Source: Phanerochaete sordida
Lineage: Eukaryota > Basidiomycota > Agaricomycetes > Polyporales > Phanerochaetaceae
Direction: 5' to 3'
NCBI GenBank assembly: GCA_019973155.2
Contig: BPQB01000013.1
Location: 372,001-436,000 of the forward strand
Length of the DNA stretch: 64,000 nt
The notes under the pieces were generated by a model, which was not told where the DNA came from, made no database searches, and worked only from the letters and a program-made list of their open reading frames with translations. Of the stretch, positions 31,762 to 42,413 are shown one piece after another; within the stretch, counting starts at the first letter, position 1; every line of letters begins with the position of its first letter. A program made the translations under genes and the position numbers.

Positions 31762-34109
31762 AATTCCTGCGTAGTACCAGGACAGATATAGCTCTTTGCG
31801 TCCTTGAGCAATAGCATTGCTCTGAAGTCACACACCTGCGCGCCTATGTGCTATATCGCGCTGATGGCAGCGCGACTCGGCTTGCTTTCGACCTCCAGCT
31901 TCGACTTTTCGAACCTTCGCATCTCTTGAACACCGTAAGGCTTCGTGAACCGCAATGGCCGGCTGTGACTTGGCTGTCGCATGGCTCAATCGTCCAGGTT
32001 CCCGCAGGGTGTCCCTGCCGACTCGTAGCGCTCACATCCTTGGAATCTAGGTTCACTCGCGCAGCTGCCAGACACGGCGGCTGTGCGAATGCGGCCGACA
32101 CAGGCAACCTTGCCTCTGCCCACCATCTCGTCGCGCCAGCATGCCACGCCCTCAGCGAGCTCGCGATGAGGACTACACCCGCCGCTCGATGTGCCACGAT
32201 TTCGCCCAGGGCGCGTGCGCGCGCCCAGCCTGTCCGTTCAGCCACACGCTCGTCGACCCGAGCCGCCTGCTGCAGCTCATCGGCGACCTCTCTGCGTACC
32301 AAGCCCCGAAGGGCCCCCTCGAAACCGTGTTCGTGACCCTGGAGTTCCGAGTCTTGGACGGCGGTCAGGGGGAGTGGACCGTCCGCGTGCGGCATGTCGG
32401 GCGCGTCACCCTCGCCGGCCTGCGCTACGACGTCGATGTGACCCAGCCGAGGCCGAAGGTGGCTAAAGCGGACACGCTGCTCGACGCTATCAAAGACCTC
32501 GAGAAGCAGGTATTTGGCCGTGTCGCTCCTGTGTGTCCCTATCGTCCACGTAAAGTCAATCATATCTGACTAGCGTCGACCTCAGGTCCCGTGGAAGCAA
32601 GGTGATCCACAAGCGACCCTCTGCAAGCATACTACGGAGAGCTGCGGGAGAGACGGATCTCTATGTCGTAATAGCCACTCCTTGGTCGATCTCTCCCATC
32701 TCGAAGATCTGCTGCGGCAGCTGTGCGAGCAGCACAGATCGTGCGGCGACCTGACATCGCCGGCCTACATCTCCTACCTCGAATGCCCCCGTGCCGGACG
32801 CTACTGGCGCGTCTATGAGTCCAACCTGGACATGTATGCTGAATGGATCACCGATGGGCCCGACTTCGCGACCGCTGTGGCACGATACTCGGCGTACACG
32901 AAAGGACGTGTCGAGCGTTGGGTATGATTATCTCTGCCTTGCATATGCACGCGGGCGCTGAGATGCTGTTCCATAGGCTCGCGCATTCTCAAATCTGCCG
33001 CAAAGTCAAATGTCTGCGGGCGGAAACCTGAGGGCCTCGAGTTCAGCATCGCAGGACGCACCGCCCCCTTACTCTGAGATGGCTGCGTCTGGCTTACCTA
33101 CACGCTCAACATCTACTCGGATCGTGCCACCAGCGATACCTCAGCCTTCCTGCTGGCTCCTGTCCCAATCCACACAGACCCGAGGTTATCAATCCATCGC
33201 TGGTCCCTCCAGTGCCTCGCGAGCGGGCTCCCTCAGCGCCCAAACAAAGCCTCCCGCCCTCATGGTGGACGTCACATCAAAGTCAAACGCTGCAGGCCCC
33301 GCTCCGTACTCCGAAGTGTGTACGAGCCACACCTTTACGACGTGTCCTGCAGCCGTCCAGGTCGACGTCGGAGTTAAGACCAAGCCGAAGGCTTTTACGA
33401 CACCTCCACTCACGCCATCCCCATTCGCGTATCGAATTGCCATGCCGCCGGCTGCAGCGGTGAATGTCAGAGTCCTAGTCAACGCCGACGATACTTCCCG
33501 TCCCTCATCCTTTTATCCCTCGACGAGTTCCCGCAGCGCGTCTGAACACCAGCCGCTATCCGTCTCGTCCGCTACCCGCGTCGACCTCCCCGCGAAGCCT
33601 CCCACGAGCTGCGCTGCCACTTTCGGGCGACGGACGAGTTACGCTGGCGTCGCGTGTTATAATTCGGTGTCCACGCACACGCCGCCCATGGACCCGTCCG
33701 TTCGCGTGCAGCAGTGGCGGGCGACGCTCCCGCCGCCGGCGACCGCACGGCCGCCCAGCACGACGACCCCGCCGTCGAAGTACATGGACATTCAAGGGTT
33801 ACCTTACCTCGTTGCGCTGCTCATCATTGGGCTCGTGATGTCATATGGCCATTATTTGACTGAACCCGAGTTCTGGGGGCGCGTGGCAGAAGTGATGATG
33901 CGTCCGGCCAAGTGGACCATGGAGGTGCTGCTTCGGTTCTTGGCGGAGCTAGCCTCGCTGCTGTGTCTGGCATTAACTCCCGAGGGGCTGGCGATCTCCG
34001 CTGCGTTGTTCTGTTGTGCTGCCATGTGTTTCCACTAGGACGCTATTGCATACACTGTAGCTCGCAGAGATGTGTATGTAACAGTATTGTACTTTACGGG
34101 ACAGCCTCG
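31753..34109 (+). repeat. Tandem duplication, unit 1
   Basis: Begins at ctcacgtagaattcctgcg and ends at tttacgggacagcctcg. The unit carries about 390 nt of upstream sequence, the whole of gene C and its 3' flank. Unit 2 (34157-36539) repeats all of this in the same order with scattered substitutions and small indels. Confidence 0.85.
32141..34038 (+). CDS. Tandem CCCH-finger membrane protein C
   Basis: Three exons: 32141-32530, 32586-32921, 32977-34038. Finger 1 is C-x7-C-x4-C-x3-H then TLVD (MCHDFAQGAC...), followed by an alpha/beta-looking module (TVFVTLEFRVLDGGQGEWTV ... LLDAIKDLEKQVFGR). Exon 2 has finger 2, C-x6-C-x6-C-x3-H then SLVD, and a second module (YLECPRAGRYWRVYESNLDM). Exon 3 opens a long Ser/Thr/Pro-rich linker with a PPPY motif (DAPPPYSEMAASGLP). 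It ends in two hydrophobic stretches (YLVALLIIGLVMSYGHYL; ELASLLCLALTP) with a Cys-rich tail AALFCCAAMCFH. The arrangement predicts a membrane-anchored protein with cytosolic fingers. Nearly identical neighbour: gene D. Function unknown. Confidence 0.8.
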
Positions 34110-34156
34110 TGTGCCGTTCATTCTGTATAAAAAATCAATATCGCAAACATGGTGAT

Positions 34157-36539
34157 CTCACGTAGAATTCCTGCGTAGTACCAGGACAGATATAGCTCTC
34201 TGCGTCCTTGGGCAATATCACTGCACCGACAAGAAGAGACGGGGCCTCTAAGACACACACCTGAGCGCCTAGTGCTATATCGCGCTGATGGCAGCGCGAC
34301 TCGGCTTGCTTTCGACCTCCAGCATCGACTTTTCAGACCTTCTCATCTCTTGAACATCGCACGGCTTTGTGGACCGCGATGAACAACTGTAACTTCGCTC
34401 TCGCATGGTTCAGTCGTCCAGAGACCCGCAGCGTGTTCCTGCTGACCCGTAGCGCTCACATCCTTGGAATCTAGGTTCACTCGCGCAGTTGCCAGACACG
34501 GCGGCTGTGCAAATGCGGCTGTTACAAGAATCCTTGCCTCTGCCCACCATCTCGCGGTGCCACCATGCCACGCCATCAGCGAGCTCGTGATGAGGACTAC
34601 ACCCGCCGCTCGATGTGCTTCAACTTCGCCCAGGGAGCGTGTGTGCGCCCAGCCTGTCCGTTCAGCCACACGCTCGTCGATCCGAGCCGCCTGCTGCAGC
34701 TCGTCGGCGACCTCTCTGCGTACCAAGCCCCGAAAGGCCCCTTCGAAACCGTGTTCGTGACCCTGGAGTTCCGAGTGTTGGACGGCGGTCAGGGGGAGTG
34801 GACCGTCCGCCTGCGGCATGTCGGGCGCGTTACCCTCGCCGGCGTGCGCTACGACGTCGATGTGACCCAAACGAGGCCGAAGGTGGCGAAGGCGAGCACC
34901 TTGCTCGATGCTATCAAGGATCTTGAGATGCAGGTCTTTGGCCGCGTCGCTTCTGTACGTCCCTATTGCACACCTCTAACTAAATCTATCTGATTGCTAT
35001 CGATGTTAGGTCCCATGGAAGCGAGGCGATCTGCAGGCGACCCTTTGCAAGCATGCGACGGAAAGCTGTGAGGGAGACGGGTCCCTGTGTCGCAACAACC
35101 ACTCCTTAGTAGATCCTACCCATCTCGAAGGCCTCCTGAGACAGCAGCACGAGCAGCGCAGATCGCGCGGAGCCCTTACATCTCCGGCCTTCATCTCCTA
35201 CCTCGAATGCCCTCGCGCCGGCCGCTACTGGCGCGTCTGCGAATACAACTCGGACATGCTTCTCGACTTTATTACCACTGGGCCCGACTTCACGACCACC
35301 GTGGCACGATACGCAGCGTACACGAAGGGGCTTGTAGATTCCCATGTACGACTGTCTCTGCCTTCTAAATGCACGTGAGCGCTGAAATGCTGTATCACAG
35401 GCTCGTAGAGTTTCCAACCAGCCAGAGACCCAAATGCCTGGAGGTGGAAGCCAGAGGGTGCCGAGTACAGCACCACAGGACGCACCTCCTCCCTATTCCG
35501 AGATGGCTGCATCAGGCTTACCTGAGCGCTCAACAGCTACTCGGATTGAGTCGCCAGCAGTACCTCAGCCCTCCACTAGGCTCCTGCCGCTACCCAGGCA
35601 AACTCGAAACTACCAATCCATCACCGCTTCTTCGAGTACCTCGCGACCGGGCTCCCTCAGCGTCCATACAAAACCTCCTGCCCTCACGGTGGACGTCACA
35701 GTGAACTCAGACGCTGGGGAACTTGCTTCATCGTCTACAGTGCGCACCAGTCATACCGTCACGACGCCCTCTGCGGCCGTCCAGGTCGACGTCGGGGTCA
35801 AGACCAAGATGAAGGCTTCTACGACACCCCCCGGACACACGCCATTCCCAGGGTACCGAGTTGCCCAACCGCCACCCGCAGCGGTGAACGTTAGAGTCAC
35901 AGTCAACGCCAACGACACTTCCCGTCCCTCACCGACTTACTTCTCGACGGGCTCCATTGGCGCGTCTGAACGCCAGCCGCTGTCCGTGTCGGCGGCCACG
36001 CGCGTCGTTCTTCCTGCACAGCCGCCCGCGAGCTGCGCCGCGACGGTCGGGCAACGGACGAGCTACACCCAGGTCTCAGGATACGGCTCTGTCTACACAC
36101 GCACGCCGCCCATGGACCCGCACGCCCGCGTGCAGCAGTGGCGGGCGACACTCCCGCCACCCGTGACCGCACGGCCGCCCAGCACCACGACTCAGTCCTC
36201 GAAGAACATGGACATCTACGGGTTCACCGGGCTCGTTGTGCTGGTCACCATTTTTCTCGTGACGACGTATGGTCATTATTTGACTGACCCTGAGCTCTGG
36301 GGGCGCGTGTTAGAGGCTATGACGCATGCAGTTAACTGGACCGTGGAGATGGGATGGGGGCTGCTCCGGTTATTAGTGGCGGTTGCGCTGTTGTGTCTAG
36401 CGTTGACTCCCGAGGGGCTTGCGATCCTTGCTACGTTGTTCTGTTGTGCTGCCATGTGTTTCCACTAGGATGCTATCGTACTGTGGCTTGCGGAACCGGT
36501 GTGTATGTAACAATGTTTTACTTTACGGGACAGCCTCGC
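34157..36539 (+). repeat. Tandem duplication, unit 2
   Basis: Direct repeat of 31753-34109 including the upstream region (shared stretches such as cgctcacatccttggaatct and gcagcgcgactcggcttgct) and the 3' flank. The two units abut with about 50 nt between them. Confidence 0.85.
34565..36468 (+). CDS. Tandem CCCH-finger membrane protein D
   Basis: Duplicate of gene C with identical exon structure: 34565-34954, 35010-35345, 35401-36468. Finger 1 C-x7-C-x4-C-x3-H then TLVD; finger 2 C-x6-C-x6-C-x3-H then SLVD. All metal ligands are kept in both copies. The exon-3 linker retains the PY motif (DAPPPYSEMAASGLPE) while the rest of the linker has diverged considerably. The end is LCLALTPEGLAI then LFCCAAMCFH, as in gene C, with the preceding membrane span altered (LVVLVTIFLVTTYGHYL). 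The frame is intact with no sign of decay, so both copies are probably expressed. Confidence 0.8.
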
Positions 36540-37198
36540 CCTCGTTGCGATGAAGCTAGGTCGTGGAGATGGTCGACGTGTTCTGGGATACAATGAGTTA
36601 GTGACCAAGCAGCCTTATCTCCCTGGCCTCGAGGCCCAGAGGCGCGGTTCGCGAAGCTGCGGGCGGTGATGTATGATGCTGTGTGACAAGGTCTGCCGTT
36701 GCTGTCCATAACCCGGGGCTTTGAGTACCAGCCAACTGTTGAATTGTCGAGGCGGAGTATGCGCCGCGAGGTGCTTGAGGAGATTTACAGCTCGCGGGAT
36801 AGTCGCGGACTTCAGAAAGAGCCAGGACTTCCGCGCGCTTGTGGGCGGCGGTCTCGGTTGAGCTGCCGCTGCAACTTGCGGACAACCTTCATCGTCCTTC
36901 GAGACGTCGGTGCACACTCTGCCAGGGCTGGGCATTGTCGCTCTCGCTTAGCTCTGCCGTCCTTCTCGACGACCTCGAGGCTGCGGTGAAATCAAATCAG
37001 CGTCGCTTGCACGTGCAAGGGGGACCTGTCAAGACCCGCACAGCTCGGAGGCTCGGACAGCCCTGGGATGCACTTAAGCCGGGCCATACGCTCATGTCTG
37101 TTATCTGCCGCACCTCCTACGTCCCTCTGAAGCTCTTCCCCGGTCTCTCTCATCTCGCTACTCCCCACCTCTTCCTCCGACTCTGAACGACGCCAGCT
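36540..37198. other. Intergenic region between genes D and E
   Basis: About 660 nt. Contains the promoter of gene E. Short frames on both strands have no recognisable feature. Confidence 0.4.
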
Positions 37199-38353
37199 AT
37201 GGCACCCGACGCCAAATACACCCGGCAGTACTGCATCTGCCGGAACTTCACCACCGACGGCGTCTGCACGCGGCCCTCGTGCCAGTTCAGCCACACGCTC
37301 CTCGACACCGCACGCATCGCCGCGCTCGTCGGCGAGTTCGCGCCCTGCGCAGCGGACGAGAAGGTGCACTTCCTGATCGAGTACACGAAGTACTCCGCGA
37401 TGCTCGACGATGTGGACGCGGACGAGCACAAGTGGCGCATGCGCCTGCTCGCGGGCGGCCGCGCGACGCTCTGCGAGGCGGGGCTCGGCGCGGACGCGGC
37501 GGGCGGCAGCGTGAGCGTGCAGCCGACGTACCCGGTGAAGGGGCAGGCGCGCGAGGCGGGCGCCGCCATCGACGCGCTTGAGCGGAAGGTCTTTGGGCGG
37601 AGCCACCCCGTGAGTCGCCTCCTGCCCCGCCTCGCGTGCGTCGCGCTGACCGCGCGCAGCCGGACCCCGTGCGCTGGACGCTCTGCAAGCAGCACATCAC
37701 GGGCGCGTGCCGCCAGGGCGCGGCGTGCCGGTACAGCCACACGCTCTTCGACACGCACCGCGTCGACGCGCTCCTCGCCGCGGCCGTGCGCGAGCACGGG
37801 TACGGCGACTACCGGCCGCTCGTCGAGGCCGAGTGCGTGCGCCCCGCGGGCGCGCCTGCGCTGCTCTGGCGCGTGACGCTCCGCTGCGTCGTCGGCGGGT
37901 ACCAGCAGAAGGCCGCGCCGCAGCCCGTCGTCGTCACCGCGCCGGACCTGAACACCGCGTTCAGGCTGCTCGAGGGCCAGTTCGCCGCGAGCACGGGCAG
38001 CCCACTGCCCGCTACGCCCAGCCCGCCTTTCTCCGGCCACCGCAGACACTCGGTATGTCTCTAATCCTTCGCTTATTCGATTGAGTTTTGACAAGACTCC
38101 GCAGACCGCCACGCCCCGCCCTGCAAGGGGCCACGCCCGCCAACGCTCAACTCCGAACGCAACTCGCACCGCAAACCCGACGCCCGCCACGCCCCGTCCC
38201 GCTGCCCAGCACACGTCCTCGGCCCCAGCAGACCCCCAGCAGTCCTTCTCGGAAGCAGCCGGCACACACGACCCGCCGCCGCCATACCACGACGCCGTGC
38301 GGGGCGACGCCCCGCCTCCCCACAGCTCGCACAGCTCCAAACGCGCGCTCTAA
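37199..38353 (+). CDS. Tandem CCCH-finger protein E
   Basis: Exons 37199-37609, 37660-38052 and 38096-38353. Finger 1 is C-x8-C-x4-C-x3-H then TLLD; finger 2 is C-x7-C-x5-C-x3-H then TLFD. Both are followed by family modules (AIDALERKVFGRSHP; LNTAFRLLEGQFA). The intron after FGRSHP is at the same place as in C and D. Exon 3 is a Pro/Thr-rich linker ending in DPPPPYHDAVRGDAPPP, with a PPPY motif, and stops at 38351-38353 without a membrane segment. An alternative intron 38297-38357 would skip this stop and add a hydrophobic span plus a tail ending at 38645 (see findings), which would restore the family architecture. Confidence 0.75.
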
Positions 38354-38904
38354 GCAGCCCTTTCCACTCGCACCTGCGCTCGCATTTGCATTCGCATGTT
38401 TGACTATTGCATTACTGGCGGACGCTGCTCCCCGTCATGTCCCAGATCTGGCTGGGGTCGGCTTCGATGGTATTCCCTGCGAACGGCTTTCTTTTTGGCG
38501 GTTTCCCCGCCTCCCAAGCCGTCGTGGATGGTATCCCTCCGATTCCGACTTTCAGTCTTTCTGTGATGAGACGTGGAACTTGTCTGCCCCTCGTTTTATA
38601 CCAGAACTCTCGATTGTACCAGTAGGATTCCCCCCGATTGCATGATTCCTTTGTATCATAGCCTGTATTTGTATGTTCCTGCGGAAGAATTATTTATTGC
38701 ACTGTAAATACTCCATCGACGCTGATGTCGCGATAAAACAAGGCCATATGACTGGGAAAATGACCGGGGAACAGGCTCCATTACATTATTAAGTATCGGT
38801 ACAGAGGCAAAGTCCAGCCGAGCCAGAGTCAAACGACGACGATCCCACGAACCAGAACCACGATCTGCGCACAGCCCGAACCCCAGCCGCATATCCCACA
38901 CGAC
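38354..38904. other. Region between gene E and the WD40 gene
   Basis: The first 290 nt hold an open frame with a hydrophobic segment (LAPALAFAFACLTIALLADA) that may be the alternative last exon of gene E. The remainder is an AT-richer convergent 3' region. Confidence 0.45.
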
Positions 38905-41205
38905 TCACTCCCGCACATCCCCGCCCGGCCTGAAGCTCCAGATCTCGACCTGCGTCTTGCCCGCGCGCTTGCACATCACCGCACACGTGTGCGCCGTGTA
39001 CGCGACCTTCCACACGCTCTCGCACGGCTCGCTCATCTCGCGCACGTACTCGAACTTCCCGCCGAGCCCGCCCCCGCCACCAACATCCACACCCGCGCCG
39101 AGGCTGAGCGCGCCCCCGCCGAAGCCCGCGCCAGGCGCGTGCCCCACCGCGCACCCCGCGTCGCGCCGGAACTCGAAGAGGCGCACCCGCCCGTCGTTCC
39201 CGCCCGTGACGAGGAAGCGCGCGTCGAACTGGAGCCCGGTGACGCTGCTGTCGTGCGCGGCGAGGCGCTGCACGATGCTGAACGGCCGCTCCCTCCCGGT
39301 GCTGGCGGGCGCGCCGCCGGCGGTGCGCGGCGGGGACGGCGGCGTCGCGGGCGACGGCAGCGAGAACGCACGCGTGTACTGCGAGGAGACGCTTTCTGCG
39401 GCGGAGAGCGCCGGCGGGGAGGCGGGCGCGGCGGGCCCCGGCACGATGGAGAAGATGATCACGCGCCCGTCGGAGCCGCCGGTGACGAGGATGTTGTTGT
39501 AGAGCTGGACCTGGCAGACGAGCGCGGTGTGGCCTTGCAGGAGCGCGGCGCATGTCCTGCGATGGGGGTCAGTGGCTCGCGCTTTTGCGGTGACTCGGCG
39601 GGACGTACCCTGTCTCGGCGTCCCAGACCCTGACTGTCGTGTCCATGCCGCCACTCGCGATCCGGATGCCGTCGAAGGCGACAGAGTAGATCTGGTGATG
39701 GTGTCCCCGCATGACGTGCAGGCACTCGCCGGTGTCAATGTTCCACAGGCGACAGGTGAAGTCATAGCTGCCACTCGCGACCTTGTTCCCACACACATCG
39801 ATGCTCCGCACGCTGTCCTCGTGCCCGTCGAGCACACGCAGACACTTCCCGTGCTGGATGTCCCAGACACGCAGAGTGCGGTCGCGGGATCCTGTGACAG
39901 CGATCGGCCGGTTGTGCAGGACCTTGAGACAGCGGATCGTCGACGTGTGCCCCTTGAGCGCATATATGCAGAATCTGCGCGACAGGGTCAGACGGAAGGC
40001 AGCGAAGCACGGTCGGGCGACGTACCCAGAGACGACATCCCACACACGCAGATCCTTATCGCACCCACCGCTGACCACCAACGCGTTCGGCTGTCCCCAG
40101 CCCTCCGAGCTTCCCGATGGCTCGCTCGGCCGTCCATGCGGCCATGTCTGCTGTGAAGACGTCCTCGAGGGCCTCGGTGTGTCCGCCGGCATCTGATCCA
40201 GCCCCAGCGCGGCACGCATTGCAAACGAGAGCCCCGAGCTCGCGGGGATGCCCTCCTCGGTCCTGGTCCTGCGGTGCCCCGCGGGCGCCCTGCCGATGTG
40301 CATGTCGCGCATGCGCGCATCGATGGGCGGATCTATGCGGCGGCCGCCGGCCCTGACGAGCGCGACGGCCCACACGCCCGCGCTGTGGCCAACGAGCGTG
40401 CGGCAGCTGACGCCGGTGCGCGCGCTGAAGACGTGGATGCGGCTGTTCGCGAGGCCGATGACGAGCCAGTCGGGGTCGAGCGCGATCGACGTCGGGACGG
40501 CGGACGACGGGTTCGCCACCGGCGGTTGCATCGCATCGTTCGGCAGATGGTGGTGTGATGTGAGGGGGATGCGACGCAGCAGGGTGCCGCCAGTACGCCA
40601 TTTCGTTACTGGATGGGCATCAATGTCAGGGCACGGGAGAGAACAAAGGACGCACAGGTCATGTATGAAAGCTTGAAGTGATTGCGATACGACAGCTTGC
40701 GGACAGGTGTCGTGGGTGGTCGGGGCTCGCGCAAACTCGGGGAAGGTGATATGGGACTTGGTGGTTGGACAATGTCGCTTGAGGGAGTGGGGATATCCCA
40801 GTCCTCTTCTATGTCAAAGTCGTAGACATCGCACATGCGCTTCCAGAGGCACTCTTCCGCGACAAGACTGTGCCAGTAGCGACTGACCTGGCCTGCCTTG
40901 AGGAGCGAACGAGGGTCGTCGATGAAGCCGAGGATGTGAATCGCAAGCTCTGGTGGCAGATCGCGGAGGAAGTCGCGCTTTAGCAGTGGCGCGACGGTCG
41001 TCGAGACAAAGAGAAGCTCATCAGGCGTGCACTCGCTCAGGACGGCGGATAGAAACTGTCGTCGCTGGTAGGGAGGCAGAACAGAGAACTCTTGCTTGTA
41101 GAGAGAGGTAAAGGTAGGGTGTGGAGGGAGGTTTGGGCCTGGAGATGGAGCAGGCGTTGGCGGAGTGACTACAGGAATGTACAAAGCGGATGAGTTGAGA
41201 GACAT
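38905..41205 (-). CDS. Cdc4/Fbxw7-like F-box WD40 protein
   Basis: Substrate receptor of an SCF ubiquitin ligase. The ATG at 41205 (MSLNSSALYIPVVTPP) is chosen because sequence upstream in frame is low-complexity. An F-box follows: RDFLRDLPPELAIHILGFID then VSRYWHSLVAEECLWKRMC. Seven-bladed WD40 propeller: DPDWLVIGLANSRIHVFSA, LVVSGGCDKDLRVWD, KGHTSTIRCLKVLHNRPIAV, GSRDRTLRVWD, VLDGHEDSVRSIDVCGNKVA, GSYDFTCRLWN, GIRIASGGMDTTVRVWD, LLQGHTALVCQVQLYNN. Repeats of this form bind phosphodegrons in Cdc4/Fbxw7. A Gly-rich and Pro-rich insert lies in the last blade region (39080-39400), so the C-terminal end is longer than usual. Several short introns at about 39550-39620, 39960-40030, 40600-40680. 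TGA at 38905-38907. Confidence 0.85.
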
Positions 41206-41633
41206 GGGAACAAAGCGTCGAGGAGGGCGTGAAGACGTGGGACGGCAGAGGAGGAGGACGGGGAAGATGAGGGCGGCAGAGGCGCGCTCGCCGGAGGAGG
41301 GGATGTCGAGGGCGATCGACGCTTGAGCCGTGTGCGGTGCTGGCTGCGTCGCTGCAAGGAAGACAATTCGGCCTCGGGCGCCTGCCGGCCTGCACAGCGA
41401 AGCGTTGTGGCGCTGCCGTGGGAACACCGGCCGGGGGTGCGGATCAGATGACGGTGATCCGCACGCCCGGGCGCTGACGCCGTGACGTCACGCGGCGGGC
41501 GGCCTTTGTCGGGCAGCCGCTGTGGACGCCGAGGGCTATTTGAACCAGAGCCCGCTCGCTCAATCTCCCAGTCACGACCCGCACGACCCCTCCCACGATC
41601 CCCCTCCCCGAACAACTCCAAAATCCTTGCAGA
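41206..41633. other. Divergent promoter region
   Basis: About 430 nt between the F-box/WD40 gene and the MARVEL-like gene, transcribed away from each other. CT-rich leader directly ahead of the ATG at 41634. No other gene. Confidence 0.45.
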
Positions 41634-42413
41634 ATGGTCAGCTGGGATCCCCATGTGCGCCGTGGACATCCCAGTGAGTTCAACTGCGCTTTCTCTCCCA
41701 AACTTCGGCTCATCCAGCCCAGTTATGATGGTCCTCATCATCATCTTCGGGATCATCGAGGTGCGTGCCATGCTCACACGACATCTTACACACACTACTA
41801 ACCAGCTTCATACCTACCAGTTGTCCATCTCGGCATGGCTCACCTCTCGCTACAATGCCCACCACAACTACTTGAACACCAGCGAACGCGACCGCACCCG
41901 CTTCCTCTTGTTCACCTCCATATGGACGATAGTCTTCTCCACGCTATACTCTCTACTCTTCTTCCAGTCCCCCGATGGCTCCTTCCTCACAAGCGTCGGC
42001 AGCCACGCCATCTTGTACGTCCCCCCGCGCTTTCGCCTGCTGCGGTGACGCTCACAGTGGCGCGACCTCCAGTATGTTCCTGACCTGGGTCTTCTGGCTC
42101 TCTGGCGCGGCCGCGATCACCGCCTCGCTCGGCGGCGGGCTCAACTGCGGGTGCGTGTCCCCTGTCTGCGCTCCCACGTCCCACGCTGAGACACTTCCAG
42201 GCGCGACCATGTTACGTATTGCGGGCAGCTCAACGCGCTCGAGGCCTTCGCCTGGGTCGAGTTGTACGTGCCCCTTGTCTCGAGAATAGCGTTCATCTCC
42301 GTGCTGACGCCCTGCTCAGTGTGCTCACCACGTTTGCGCTCGTGGTTATCATGCTGCGCGGCATCGCGGCGACCCGGCGCGGGGACGGTATAAAGGGCGC
42401 CCTCGTGTCTTGA
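41634..42413 (+). CDS. MARVEL-like four-span membrane protein
   Basis: Six-exon model, about 165 residues. Exon joins keep frame: MVSWDPHVRRGHP, then IMMVLIIIFGIIE, then LSISAWLTSRYNAHHNYL, then FLTWVFWLSGAAAITASLGG, then QLNALEAFAWVE, then TTFALVVIMLRGIAATRRG and TGA at 42411-42413. Four hydrophobic spans with small charged loops, short length and the GGGLNCG / QLNALEAFAW pattern before the last span are typical of fungal MARVEL-domain proteins (Nce102-like plasma-membrane or vesicle proteins). Role by family: membrane microdomain organisation or secretion; specific function unknown. Introns are 43-61 nt. Confidence 0.75.
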
